From: Caballeronia fortuita
GTDB taxonomy: Bacteria > Pseudomonadota > Gammaproteobacteria > Burkholderiales > Burkholderiaceae
DNA length: 64,000 nucleotides
Assembly (NCBI RefSeq): GCF_001544835.2
Contig: NZ_FCNX02000022.1
Location: forward strand, 49,315 to 113,314
Direction: 5' to 3'
Shown: one piece after another, positions 18,446-26,684 of the stretch
Position numbering within the stretch: position 1 is the first letter of the stretch
How the letters are laid out: every line of letters begins with the position of its first letter
Position numbers and translations under genes: made by a program
The notes under the pieces: generated by a model
What the model was told of the DNA's origin: nothing
The model's input: only the letters and a program-made list of their open reading frames with translations
Database searches by the model: none

Positions 18446-19231
18446 TTAAGATTTTCTGGAAATAGACCAAAGCCACTTGTCCCACAGCACTTGCTCGCCG
18501 CTGGCGTCTAGCTTAGGTCGCCCACGTCCATCGACTGCTGGCACTTTGGTTTTGCCGATCCGCTTGACTTCAACGCGGTCACCGATGCGACAGGCCGACT
18601 CTGCGATTGCGTCACGGAGGCCCTCGCCTTGGAGAACGTGCGTCTCGCCGCGATGCTCGAGCGTCACGCAAAACGATTCATACGTCTTGCCAGGGCGCTT
18701 GCCATCGGGGAATTGTTTCTCCCCCCACTCTCTCAAGACCCCGTACCTCGCGCGCTCGGTCCGCCGATGTGACGACTCAGCGGGTCGAGGGGGCGCTGTC
18801 ACGACGGCGTCCGTAACTTCTGGCCGGGGTCGCGCGTCGCTGACATTGACTGGTCGAACGGGTTTGGCGTCGAGCGAAGGCGTGTCTTGCGCATGAGCGC
18901 CCTTGAGTGCAGCCGCAATGGCGTCGGTCAACGTGCCCTTGTACTCGTGCAGCACTTCCCAGTGCGGCGCGAGCGCCGGTATCAGCTTCATGCCGACAGC
19001 CGTTGGTCGCAGCTCGTAGTCGAACGCCGGACGAAACTGCACGACGACGCCACCTTCATCGCGGAACAACATCGGTTGTCCTGCGATGGCGATGTGCCGT
19101 TCGTTGGCGCCGCCCTTGCCGACCTCAATGGGGGATGAATGGCTTGCGGGATTGTCGCTGCGACGCTGCGGCTGCGGCGTCACTCCGAAAAGCGTCCCGA
19201 TCAGCCGGCCGAACGTTGAAGTGTTCATCAT
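18446..19231 (-). CDS. Plasmid protein of unknown function upstream of ssb
   Basis: In this 261-residue protein the N-terminal 110 residues and the C-terminal 90 residues look folded. The middle is disordered. The C-terminal block (KTYESFCVTLEHRGETHVLQGEGLRDAIAES, then GDRVEVKRIGK and WDKWLWSI) is a beta-rich domain that I have seen in the tails of conjugation-related proteins. I cannot name it. It ends 11 bases before the ssb start and was probably co-transcribed. Confidence 0.6.
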   Translation of the reverse strand: MMNTSTFGRLIGTLFGVTPQPQRRSDNPASHSSPIEVGKGGANERHIAIAGQPMLFRDEGGVVVQFRPAFDYELRPTAVGMKLIPALAPHWEVLHEYKGTLTDAIAAALKGAHAQDTPSLDAKPVRPVNVSDARPRPEVTDAVVTAPPRPAESSHRRTERARYGVLREWGEKQFPDGKRPGKTYESFCVTLEHRGETHVLQGEGLRDAIAESACRIGDRVEVKRIGKTKVPAVDGRGRPKLDASGEQVLWDKWLWSISRKS

Positions 19232-19238
19232 CGGCCTC

Positions 19239-19673
19239 CTACACCAGCGTGCCGAAGCACTCGCGACGCACCTCTTCCATGTCGCGCTTGAGCAGCGGGT
19301 TGCTCAGGATGATGTCTTGCAAGAATTCCGGATCGACGCCGTTGATCTTGCAGACATACCGATACGGCAGCGCCCCGCTCCAGAACTCCATGACCCAGCC
19401 GAGCGTTGCTCGGTAGTCTTCGAGTTCCATCTTCTTTCTGTTTCTGAGTCGCTCGCTGAACAGTACAGCGCAGTCCATCAACGACTCGGGCATGTTGTCG
19501 CCGCGTCTGCTGTCAGTCGCAAGACTGATCAACGCGTCGACCATTTTGTCTTTTACCGCATCGCTCCACAGATGCGAATCGGGCAGAGGATCAGGCTTGG
19601 GTCGGGCACGCGTGATCGGCGCGGGAGGAGCGTCGAACATGTCCAGTTGCCATGCTGCTACTTCTGCTTGCAT
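19239..19673 (-). CDS. Hypothetical protein, 144 aa
   Basis: A soluble, helical protein located seven bases upstream of the next minus-strand gene, hence in the same operon as ssb. The conserved-looking core is WVMEFWSGALPYRYVCKINGVDPEFLQ. Family not recognised. Confidence 0.6.
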   Translation of the reverse strand: MQAEVAAWQLDMFDAPPAPITRARPKPDPLPDSHLWSDAVKDKMVDALISLATDSRRGDNMPESLMDCAVLFSERLRNRKKMELEDYRATLGWVMEFWSGALPYRYVCKINGVDPEFLQDIILSNPLLKRDMEEVRRECFGTLV

Positions 19674-19687
19674 GGGAATCTCCGATT

Positions 19688-19767
19688 AAAACGGGAACCC
19701 ATGCCCGCAACGGGATGGTTTCCCGTTGGGGTGAGGGGTCAAGACCGCCCGCGCGGGCAGTCTTGAC
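19688..19767 (-). terminator. Two stem-loops between minus-strand genes
   Basis: AACGGGAA / TTTCCCGTT (19688-19727) and a 15-bp near-perfect stem GTCAAGAC...GTCTTGAC (19738-19767, one mismatch) lie back to back downstream of the gene at 19783-20082. There is no long T tract, so termination is likely but not certain. They could also stabilise the transcript end. Confidence 0.5.
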
Positions 19768-19782
19768 ATTCTGGCGTAGCGA

Positions 19783-20082
19783 CTAGTCGTCGGTGCCTGT
19801 CTTAAGTGGAACGACCACTGCGGACTTGGCGTACTGACGTTTGATGGGCGTGACGTTGGCGTCGGCGTGAGCCGAAGCGACAACGGCGTGCGCGGGAGCC
19901 TTCGAATCCTCCGCTTTCTCTTCTTTCAGCGCCGCCTTGATGGATCTCTTGATCCAAACAGCGACGGTGGCAGAAACAAACAGAAAGGCGAAGAACGAGT
20001 GCGCAGCAAGCCACAACGCAAAGCAAACAGCGACCAACCAGCCGGGCGATTTCATCGCCTTCAATACCAACTGCTTCGGCAT
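19783..20082 (-). CDS. Small membrane protein, 99 aa
   Basis: GGAGAG lies six bases before ATG 20082. One long hydrophobic segment (residues about 13-40, probably two tight helices) is followed by a basic and alanine-rich cytoplasmic tail. Function unknown. Confidence 0.6.
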   Translation of the reverse strand: MPKQLVLKAMKSPGWLVAVCFALWLAAHSFFAFLFVSATVAVWIKRSIKAALKEEKAEDSKAPAHAVVASAHADANVTPIKRQYAKSAVVVPLKTGTDD

Positions 20083-20468
20083 TTTTCTCTCCAGAAAAAG
20101 ACGCACTAGGGGATGTCCAGCCAGTACAGCGCTGGATGGTTTTCGATGCTCGGGTGAGCAGGGAAAAACGGGCGCGCGGAGAGACGCTTTCGTCACGGCT
20201 CGATGAAGGCGTGGCGGAAGCAACTCACTGCGGATGGAAGAAGAGATCGCAAGCGCGCGCACTCATGCTCAGCGGCGGCTTTGGTCGATGCGTCGGTGAC
20301 GCGGGGATCACAGGCAATTTACGCGTGGGCCGCGAGCGCGTGCGCGCGAAAGCTCCCAATTTCGCACCGCCTTTCGATTTTCGGCATGGAGCGTGGCAGC
20401 GCCGCCGCGCTCCCTTGACTTCCATTTGCCCTTGGCATGCTAGTTACGTGCTCAACAGGAGGCAGCGA
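20083..20468. other. 386-bp intergenic region, no gene seen
   Basis: The region lies between divergent genes. The frame of the NERD gene is open back to 20136, but this part reads as low-quality protein and lacks a ribosome site, while AGGAGG sits just before 20469. A short stem CCAGC / GCTGG lies near 20117-20135. It probably contains two divergent promoters that I cannot place. Confidence 0.4.
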
Positions 20469-21155
20469 ATGTTCTTCGAAATGCTTGTCGCAGTCGGCGG
20501 CTATCACGTATTCAGAGCCATCAAGCGGCGGAGCCGATCTGGTCCGCGCAGCGCCCATCGCGCGAAACGCTCGTCGGACGATATCGGTGCGGCCGGCGAG
20601 GCGCTGGCTCAAGCAAAGCTTCGAACGACCCTCAGGTGGCTGTGCGGCGATAACTTCTACCTGCACGAAGGGACGTTGCTTATAGAACATGCTCCCGGGA
20701 CTGCGTTCCCTACCGCAGAGATCGATCACCTCGCGATTACGCCGTTCGGCGTCTTCGTTTTCGAGACGAAGAATTGGTCCGGCCGCATCGCGCCGTCAAA
20801 TTGCACCGCGATGCTGACACGCATTGCGCCCAACGGAAAAGCGGACGAGCGCCGCTCGCCTATCGAACAAAACCGCAGCAAGATCCGTTTCGTCCGAGAG
20901 CAGCTTCCTGCGATATGGCCGGTCGCTGGCGCGGGTCTCTTCGTGTCCGCAGAAGTCGTCCTCCATCCGGAACTATCGACCGATCTAATGGCACTGGACG
21001 ACCTCCCCCACTGGTTGCGGTCGAAGCGTGCAGAGCACACCGGCAGATCGGCGGTGGACGTCGCCAAGGCCCGCGAAGCGGTGCTCATGTATGCGGACAC
21101 CTCGACCGAAGGTTTCATGGCGCACAAGGTTCGTGCACAGCGCCTCTACCGGTAA
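20469..21155 (+). CDS. NERD (nuclease-related domain) protein
   Basis: A 228-residue protein with an N-terminal hydrophobic stretch, then the NERD core. The core has GAAGEALAQAKL, an acidic EIDHLAITPFGVFVFETKNWSG block containing the D...ExK nuclease-like residues, and a C-terminal helical part. NERD proteins are predicted DNA-processing enzymes found on plasmids and in defence or stress contexts; the substrate is unknown. AGGAGG precedes ATG 20469. The gene is monocistronic between two gaps. Confidence 0.8.
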   Translation: MFFEMLVAVGGYHVFRAIKRRSRSGPRSAHRAKRSSDDIGAAGEALAQAKLRTTLRWLCGDNFYLHEGTLLIEHAPGTAFPTAEIDHLAITPFGVFVFETKNWSGRIAPSNCTAMLTRIAPNGKADERRSPIEQNRSKIRFVREQLPAIWPVAGAGLFVSAEVVLHPELSTDLMALDDLPHWLRSKRAEHTGRSAVDVAKAREAVLMYADTSTEGFMAHKVRAQRLYR

Positions 21156-21179
21156 TCACGAGAAGTTTCAAGCGCTAAC

Positions 21180-21541
21180 CCTAGGTAATTGTTTCCATGT
21201 AAAAGCTTAAGAAACCCTTAAGTGTTTCAAAATTGAACCGTTAATCGTTTGCAGAAGTGCCGAAAAACACTGTCTTTCGCTTCCGGAAGGCAAAAGACGG
21301 GGTAAAAACGGCGTCTTTTGATGTCGGACGCGCTGGGGAGCGCCGTTACGATCGCTTACATCTGTGAGAAAGAACGTCCCACAGCGGGAAACGTTGCACG
21401 AAATGAGAACTGCCGCTGGCGCAAATGAATATCGGCGGATGCGGCTGGTTGCGTACTGACACCATTTTCTTATCCGCGAGCGAAGTCCTCGCGGGGTTTG
21501 AACGCAGCGCGCGGGGGCGCTGCAAAATCTGGAGAGAAGTT
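21180..21541. promoter_or_regulatory. A+T-rich regulatory gap before the coiled-coil/FlhDC-like unit
   Basis: This gap contains AAGAAACCCTTAAGTGTTTC-type short inverted repeats near 21208-21230. A 9-bp stem CAAAAGACG / CGTCTTTTG is at 21291-21320. The region is clearly more A+T rich than its surroundings, as expected for a promoter. I cannot identify -35 and -10 boxes with confidence. Confidence 0.4.
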
Positions 21542-22783
21542 ATGGCCTCAAGTAGTGACGATTCTAAGAAGAACCTGCAAGTGCGGAAAACGGAACTTCA
21601 CGATCCGTTAGACGACATTTTTGGCCCAGTTTCGGCCGGCGGTGCCGAACGCTCGAAGATCGAAACGGTTGCCCGGCAGCTTTTCGGAGACGGCCCCGAG
21701 TTCACCGATCTTATCGCTCAGCTCGTCGAGAACATGGTAACGATCGCGGAGGCGAGACAGCGAGTTTCAACCGACCTCAAAACGATAGGCGGCCTGTTGA
21801 TCAACTCCATGCACCTGATCAAAAACGCGCTGCTCACGACGTCGGGCAACAAGACAACTGCCCTGCGACGTGCCGCGACGTTGGGATATTCCTTCTTCGA
21901 CATGGCTCTCGGCGTGAAAATGCACGCAGCCCGCAAGTACATGCGTTGCTATGAGGCGTTTCTTGACAACACCGAGGCTATCCGCGTATTCAACGTCGGC
22001 GAACTGGACATCCTCGCTTCCGACCACGTGACCGACGAGCAGGTGGCGGCCATTCTTGCGGCAAAGCAGGCCAACGAGCATATGACCCGCGAAGACATTC
22101 GCAAAATGCTGGCGACGCTGCAGAAGCAGGAAGAGGCACTCGCTGACCGAAAAGCAGAGCTAGACAACTACGAGGCGCTGCTCGAGGACAGCAAAACCGC
22201 TCAGCGGGTCGCGGAGGACGAAGCCAACCGCCTTCAGCAACAGCTTGACGCCACCGCAAAACTGATCGCCGAAAAAGAGGCCCAGCTTCAGCGCATGGAC
22301 AGCTATTACACCGGTCGGCAGGCGGGCCTCGCCAACCTCGAAAAGGACCTCGCGGACAAGGACAAGGAAATTGCAAGGCTGAACGACGAAAGAAACGCGC
22401 TGCTCAACCGGAAGCCGGAAGTCCAGATCAAGGAAGTTGAGACGACTCCGGCTGGATATAAGAGCATTTCCGAATCACTGGAAAAGCGCAACGCTGAACT
22501 CAAACAGCTAGAAGAGCAGCTGGTCGAGAGGCGCGCCGAGTTGGAACGACTCGAGGCCGACAGGAAGAAAGAGGCCGGCGCCATTGAAGCTGCTAACCGC
22601 GTTCAAGCAGCGATGCAAGAAGCGCTATCCGCATTTGAGCAATTCGCGGGCAAGCTCACGCTGGCTCAGGTGGCAGTTCAAGCTTCCGATGGGCTTGGGC
22701 AGCATGAACCGTTGGTCCAAACCCTGGCCGCAATGATGCGCAAGCACCTCAGCGAGATTGAGACGGGTTTGCGAAAGCTGTAA
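21542..22783 (+). CDS. Long coiled-coil protein
   Basis: The 413-residue protein starts at ATG 21542 after GGAGAGAAG. The N-terminal 190 residues are globular and helical (QLVENMVTIAEARQRVSTDLK region). Residues about 195-370 are heptad-rich coiled coil with many Glu, Lys, Leu and Ala, broken once by a short Pro/Gly hinge. It ends in a small helical cap. The layout recalls KfrA-type plasmid proteins that help organise or segregate plasmids, but the HTH of KfrA was not recognised. It lies 67 bases upstream of the FlhDC-like gene. Confidence 0.7.
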   Translation: MASSSDDSKKNLQVRKTELHDPLDDIFGPVSAGGAERSKIETVARQLFGDGPEFTDLIAQLVENMVTIAEARQRVSTDLKTIGGLLINSMHLIKNALLTTSGNKTTALRRAATLGYSFFDMALGVKMHAARKYMRCYEAFLDNTEAIRVFNVGELDILASDHVTDEQVAAILAAKQANEHMTREDIRKMLATLQKQEEALADRKAELDNYEALLEDSKTAQRVAEDEANRLQQQLDATAKLIAEKEAQLQRMDSYYTGRQAGLANLEKDLADKDKEIARLNDERNALLNRKPEVQIKEVETTPAGYKSISESLEKRNAELKQLEEQLVERRAELERLEADRKKEAGAIEAANRVQAAMQEALSAFEQFAGKLTLAQVAVQASDGLGQHEPLVQTLAAMMRKHLSEIETGLRKL

Positions 22784-22805
22784 GACGTACCTGCCATAAC
22801 GATAA

Positions 22806-22832
22806 GGCGGACGCGATGGGGTCGCATCCGCC
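22806..22832 (+). promoter_or_regulatory. Stem-loop in the leader of the FlhDC-like gene
   Basis: GGCGGA / TCCGCC with the inner pairs GCGA / TCGC forms a stable hairpin 18 bases before ATG 22851. No T tract follows and no Shine-Dalgarno sequence is visible between hairpin and start. It may act in attenuation or translation control. Confidence 0.45.
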
Positions 22833-22850
22833 AGCAAAAATACAAATAAT

Positions 22851-24041
22851 ATGTCGATCACCACGCTTGATGCCGTTGAGACCAACATTGCCCTTCGGCA
22901 GTATCTCGCTGAGAAGATACAAAGGACCAACTTTTCGCTGACCGCGGTTATCCATAAGGTACTCGCGCGGTACAGCAGCGCCGAAGCATTTTTTGGCGTC
23001 TCGTTCGACAACATGGAAACGTTCAAGGCGCACGCCGTACCAATGGCCAAGCTTATGAACATGCCGTTCCTAGCTCTGTCGCCGGCGCTGCAGGATCCTC
23101 GCGATTGGGCGACGTTTGTCGACGGGATAATGTTTTCGACTGCAGTGTCGAAGCTGTCCTCAGCGATGCCCTTCGTCGACGACGTGACGGCGCGCGATAT
23201 TTTTCACTACAACTGCGCCTATGTTTCGCTGCTGAAAGACGTCCTCCACCAGAGTGTGCTCGCAGCGCCGCTCCTAGGTATCTCCTTTGAGTTGGCCGAC
23301 TACCTGATGGGATTGCCGATCGGACGGCTGGAAGCAGCGATCGGTGCGATTCGCTTCCCTTTGTTTAGATGGCGGTTTGACGACGACCGCTTCTGGAAAC
23401 AATACGGCGCGGATTCGCTCACCGAAGATTCGGTCGCTCACTATGTGATGCGCACTTCAAACCTCAAGCCTAGCGGTCTACCGTTCAAGCATTTGTGGTC
23501 CGACCTGCGGCTCGACCGCGCTAGGCGTGAGATCTACGCAAGATTAATGATGACCCAGGGCTGTCGCGCTTCGACCGCCACAAACTTGTTTGGCGTGACC
23601 TCGGCCATCACTCGCAGCACGTATCGCGAGATCCACGGCGTCAGCTCGCCGTGCGGGAATAGTGCAAGCTCGTTGACGTGGTACGTCGAGCGTCCCGTGC
23701 ACCGGCTTCAAGCAACCATGCTCGTATGGCTTTACCGGTGCGCGCTGAAGAACGGAGCGAACATTCCGGAAGCGCTGATTGCATCCAACGACGTTCTCGA
23801 CAAGATGTTCGGTAGTCGGCTCGCCGTTTCTGCTGACCGCGCGAACCATCTCACCCGCTCCATGGCGATCGATTCGAGGTTGAATGTCGCGCCGTGCAGA
23901 ACTTGCGCGACGGAGTACATCTTGGCCAACGACGAAGGGAAGATCGAATTGGCGAAGGACTTCGTATGTCCCGGCTGCACTGGCGATCTGAAGCCGCGCT
24001 TGACCGAGCCAAAGAGCAAAGGTCGTAAGGCCGAAAAATAG
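22851..24041 (+). CDS. Single-chain FlhD-FlhD-FlhC-like transcription activator
   Basis: The 396-residue protein appears to hold three domains. Residues about 28-105 and about 119-190 each resemble FlhD. The second is the clearer one: LLGISFELADYLMGLPIGRLEAA is followed by the FlhD hallmark FRWRFDDDRFW. The first has AEAFFGVS, MAKLMNMPFLAL and DGIMFSTAVS, like the C-terminal IMLSTRLL of FlhD. Residues about 222-378 resemble FlhC: the STYREIHGVSSPCG region corresponds to LYKELRGSPPPKG, then SLTWYVE, and the zinc site C349-x2-C352 ... C373-x2-C376. FlhDC is a D4C2 activator; relatives SetCD and AcaCD switch on conjugation genes. A role as master activator of the transfer and pilus genes here is inference. 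The ATG lacks a visible ribosome site and follows a hairpin. Confidence 0.8.
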   Translation: MSITTLDAVETNIALRQYLAEKIQRTNFSLTAVIHKVLARYSSAEAFFGVSFDNMETFKAHAVPMAKLMNMPFLALSPALQDPRDWATFVDGIMFSTAVSKLSSAMPFVDDVTARDIFHYNCAYVSLLKDVLHQSVLAAPLLGISFELADYLMGLPIGRLEAAIGAIRFPLFRWRFDDDRFWKQYGADSLTEDSVAHYVMRTSNLKPSGLPFKHLWSDLRLDRARREIYARLMMTQGCRASTATNLFGVTSAITRSTYREIHGVSSPCGNSASSLTWYVERPVHRLQATMLVWLYRCALKNGANIPEALIASNDVLDKMFGSRLAVSADRANHLTRSMAIDSRLNVAPCRTCATEYILANDEGKIELAKDFVCPGCTGDLKPRLTEPKSKGRKAEK

Positions 24042-24062
24042 TCACAGATAAAGGAGTTGTTG

Positions 24063-24233
24063 ATGCCGCATGAATTCAACGTCGAGGCCGGTCTAGTGGT
24101 CTTCTCCCGCGACGGTCGCCCTCAGTTCGGCTGGCTCGACTTATTGACCGGCGAGTACCACGCCGAGTCCGACGGACGCTGCATCACCGATGCAATAGGT
24201 GCGATCGAGTTCCAATCAGACGTGATGCACTGA
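24063..24233 (+). CDS. Small acidic protein, 56 aa
   Basis: AAAGGAG lies six bases before ATG 24063. The protein (MPHEFNVEAGLVVFSRDGRPQFGW start) is short and acidic and ends three bases before the next gene. It follows the activator gene by 21 bases, so it is probably in the same transcript. Function unknown. Confidence 0.6.
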   Translation: MPHEFNVEAGLVVFSRDGRPQFGWLDLLTGEYHAESDGRCITDAIGAIEFQSDVMH

Positions 24234-24236
24234 CTC

Positions 24237-24611
24237 ATGCAGGACTTCGCTTACCTCTTTCCAGACAGCGTCGCCGCGTGGCTCGAAGGCCGCGGGGACA
24301 CGCGATTCCAACGGTACGAGAAGCACTACCGCGCCGATCGGGCGACCGCACAAACGAACGAAGCGTTCGACCTCGAGCGAAGCAATGTTCGTTTCGCCCA
24401 GCAGTTCGGTTCAGGCCGGCGGCAGTTCGCGGCTGTGTCGAAGAGCAAAGCATTCGGCGCGCTCGCGACTTTTCTCATTCTCCTTTGGGGCGGCACCGCA
24501 CTCCTCTCTTCAGTCGGCGCGACACAGCCCGTCGCCGTCGCTGCGGTGCTAGGCGTCGTTTTCGTCGCCTTGCGGGTAAAGCACTTCCGCGCTCGCGGGC
24601 AGAAGCGATAG
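24237..24611 (+). CDS. Membrane protein, 124 aa
   Basis: The N-terminal 65 residues are polar; two hydrophobic helices follow (about 70-88 and 95-113) and then a basic end. It starts three bases after the preceding stop. No family recognised. Confidence 0.6.
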   Translation: MQDFAYLFPDSVAAWLEGRGDTRFQRYEKHYRADRATAQTNEAFDLERSNVRFAQQFGSGRRQFAAVSKSKAFGALATFLILLWGGTALLSSVGATQPVAVAAVLGVVFVALRVKHFRARGQKR

Positions 24612-24821
24612 CAAACGGTTGCGATCAAACAACGGTGCGGAATTTCGAAGCCTTAGCGGGGATTACAATGCCTGCGCCGCCGTTTGGCCAACGGCAATTT
24701 GCCAACGAGGAAAGCGGTTTCGCGGCGGACTTCCGAGTCGCCTTGACTTCGAACACCGCTCGATAAGATGAAAGTAAGCAGATCGCGGGGGCGACTGCAA
24801 CAACTAGATCGGAAACAATAA

Positions 24822-25817
24822 ATGACGATTCAGAACGACTTCAAACTCTCGATGGCCGCGATCGCTGCATCGCTTTTGGTCGCTGCTTGCGGCGGTGGCG
24901 GTGGCGGCAGCAGCGATGCATCGCCTGCGGCCCCCGCAAGCGGTGCCAGCACGCCCGCGACTCCGACGAGTCCGGCCAATTTGACAACGCCTCAGTACCC
25001 GAGCGACAGCTTCCATCTCGCTGCATTCAATCTGCTCAACAAGCAGAGGCAACAATGCGGATTCCCGGCGCTTCAGGAAAACACGGCGCTTGATCAAGCA
25101 GCCGCCGCCCATGCGCAGTATCAAGCTACGAACAACACCATCTCCGACGCCGAAACGCCGGGCGCAGCGGGGTTCACGGGAGCGTCCTACGCTGATCGCG
25201 CAGCACATTTTGGCTATACGCAGAACAACGGTGTCGGCGGCGTATCGGGCGGCTTCTATACAAACGCAACGTGGACCGAAGCGCAGTACGGTGAGCAAGC
25301 CATCTATGGGTTGATTTCGGGCGTCTATCACATCTTCATTGCCATTGCGCCGACTACCACCATTGGGATCGGCAAGGTCGCCACGACGTACAACGGCTTC
25401 CCGACGGAGTGGTACTCGATGACGTTGGCGAACTATTCGGCTGTTAAGACGAACGTGCCGTTGACATTCCCGTGCCAGGGAACTACCGGGGTTGCGTACT
25501 CCGCTGGTGGAGAGATGCCGACCCCGCCTGCCACGTCGGGGAACTGGGGAACGCCTGTCGCAGTTGCAGGCAATGTGACGGATACCATCGTGATGCAGTC
25601 GGGTTCGATGACGGATTCATCGGGACATTCGATCAGCCTTCAAGTGCTTGACTCGGCCAAAGACCCGAACAAGCTCTTGCCGCCGTATATGGGTGTTGCG
25701 TACCCGTCCACGCCGTTGTCGCCGAACTCGCCATACACGGTTTCGATCAGCGGTACGATCAACGGAACGGCCTTTTCGCGTACTTTCACGTTCACCACCG
25801 GTAACGTGATTGGCTAA
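24822..25817 (+). CDS. CAP/SCP-domain lipoprotein
   Basis: The 331-residue protein has a lipoprotein signal (LLVAACGGGGGG, Cys at about residue 24), a low-complexity Ala/Pro/Ser linker, and a CAP domain (residues about 65-210). The CAP region includes AFNLLNKQRQQCGFPALQENTALDQAAAAHAQY and a following beta domain. Such cysteine-rich-secretory/SCP proteins are often secreted; plasmid-borne CAP or Ig-like lipoproteins can aid cell contact. It converges on the pilus operon and ends at a strong terminator. Confidence 0.8.
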   Translation: MTIQNDFKLSMAAIAASLLVAACGGGGGGSSDASPAAPASGASTPATPTSPANLTTPQYPSDSFHLAAFNLLNKQRQQCGFPALQENTALDQAAAAHAQYQATNNTISDAETPGAAGFTGASYADRAAHFGYTQNNGVGGVSGGFYTNATWTEAQYGEQAIYGLISGVYHIFIAIAPTTTIGIGKVATTYNGFPTEWYSMTLANYSAVKTNVPLTFPCQGTTGVAYSAGGEMPTPPATSGNWGTPVAVAGNVTDTIVMQSGSMTDSSGHSISLQVLDSAKDPNKLLPPYMGVAYPSTPLSPNSPYTVSISGTINGTAFSRTFTFTTGNVIG

Positions 25818-25837
25818 CGACTAAGAGAAACACTGAA

Positions 25838-25866
25838 CCGCCAGCCGATGTGTTGGCGGTTTTTTT
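25838..25866 (+). terminator. Intrinsic terminator of the CAP gene
   Basis: CCGCCA / TGGCGG stem followed by seven T. Confidence 0.85.
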
Positions 25867-25885
25867 CGCCGTCGTTAGAGCAGAA

Positions 25886-25910
25886 ACGCCCCGCAAATTC
25901 AGCGGGGCGT
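25886..25910 (-). terminator. Terminator of the pilus operon
   Basis: A 9-bp stem ACGCCCCGC / GCGGGGCGT with a seven-base loop lies past the last gene of the long minus-strand operon. The minus-strand side is followed by TTTCTGCT, a weak T tract. Confidence 0.65.
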
Positions 25911-25966
25911 TCAGCTTTATCCAACTGAAACGTCCTTGCGTGCTTATCAGGTGTGCGGTAGCCGGC

Positions 25967-26680
25967 TCAATGTTGGAGGCCACAACCGTTTTGCGGCATC
26001 ACATAGGCTGCGCCCATCGACATGCGAATCACGCTGTTGGTTCCCGGGTCAACCCAGCATATCGCGCGATAATAGTTCCCGCTGCCGCTGCAAGTCGGGT
26101 AAGCCGGGCCGGCCCAGTTAATTGAATATCCGTTACCTGTATCGTAACTCGCCCAGTACGGCATGGCGTTGGCGGGAACGCCCGCGTTCTGACGTACGAC
26201 GGCCCAATTCGTGGCTCCGGAGCCGTAATCTGCCGTTGCATCAATCCATGTGTAAGCGCGAGTGGGAGTGTACCCCGGCGTCGGATAGCCATCACACGGG
26301 ACGCTTGGAACCGGTACTGGGACCGGTGCGTCTGGCTGGCATTGCTGCCCCACCCAGGCGGAGCCATTCCAGCTAGGCGCGGCCGTCTGATGAAACCCAC
26401 TTTGACAGCTCGGAGGCGGCGGTACATTACAGGAGTAGCTCCAAGCTGTTCCTGTCCAGGCTGGTCCGCTAGCGAAGCCATATGCGCAAGTCGGCGGTGG
26501 TGTGGCGCATTGATATCGCACGCCAAGTTTCTGCCACGAATACCCAGGATCGCAACCGGGAGCACGCGGAACGCCGATGGGATTCTGTACCCATTCCGCG
26601 TTGGAGGTGACTGGAGCCGTCAGCACACCGCTCAGCGTCGCCATCAATGCCAAGGAAATTCCGGTCGTTGTTTTTTTCAT
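25967..26680 (-). CDS. Secreted Trp/Cys-rich protein, putative pilus-associated adhesin
   Basis: This 237-residue protein has a clear signal peptide (residues 1-28, ending TSNA). The mature part is rich in Cys, Pro, Trp and Gly and holds repeated units of the type C-x-x-GF...W-x-G-x-x-W...C (GPAWTGTAWSYSC and APSWNGSAWVGQQC). It lies five bases downstream of pilV and shares the WNGSxW pattern found near the PilV end. It is probably exported with the pilus and may bind recipient surfaces. No database family was recognised. Confidence 0.6.
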   Translation of the reverse strand: MKKTTTGISLALMATLSGVLTAPVTSNAEWVQNPIGVPRAPGCDPGYSWQKLGVRYQCATPPPTCAYGFASGPAWTGTAWSYSCNVPPPPSCQSGFHQTAAPSWNGSAWVGQQCQPDAPVPVPVPSVPCDGYPTPGYTPTRAYTWIDATADYGSGATNWAVVRQNAGVPANAMPYWASYDTGNGYSINWAGPAYPTCSGSGNYYRAICWVDPGTNSVIRMSMGAAYVMPQNGCGLQH

Positions 26681-26684
26681 GTTC

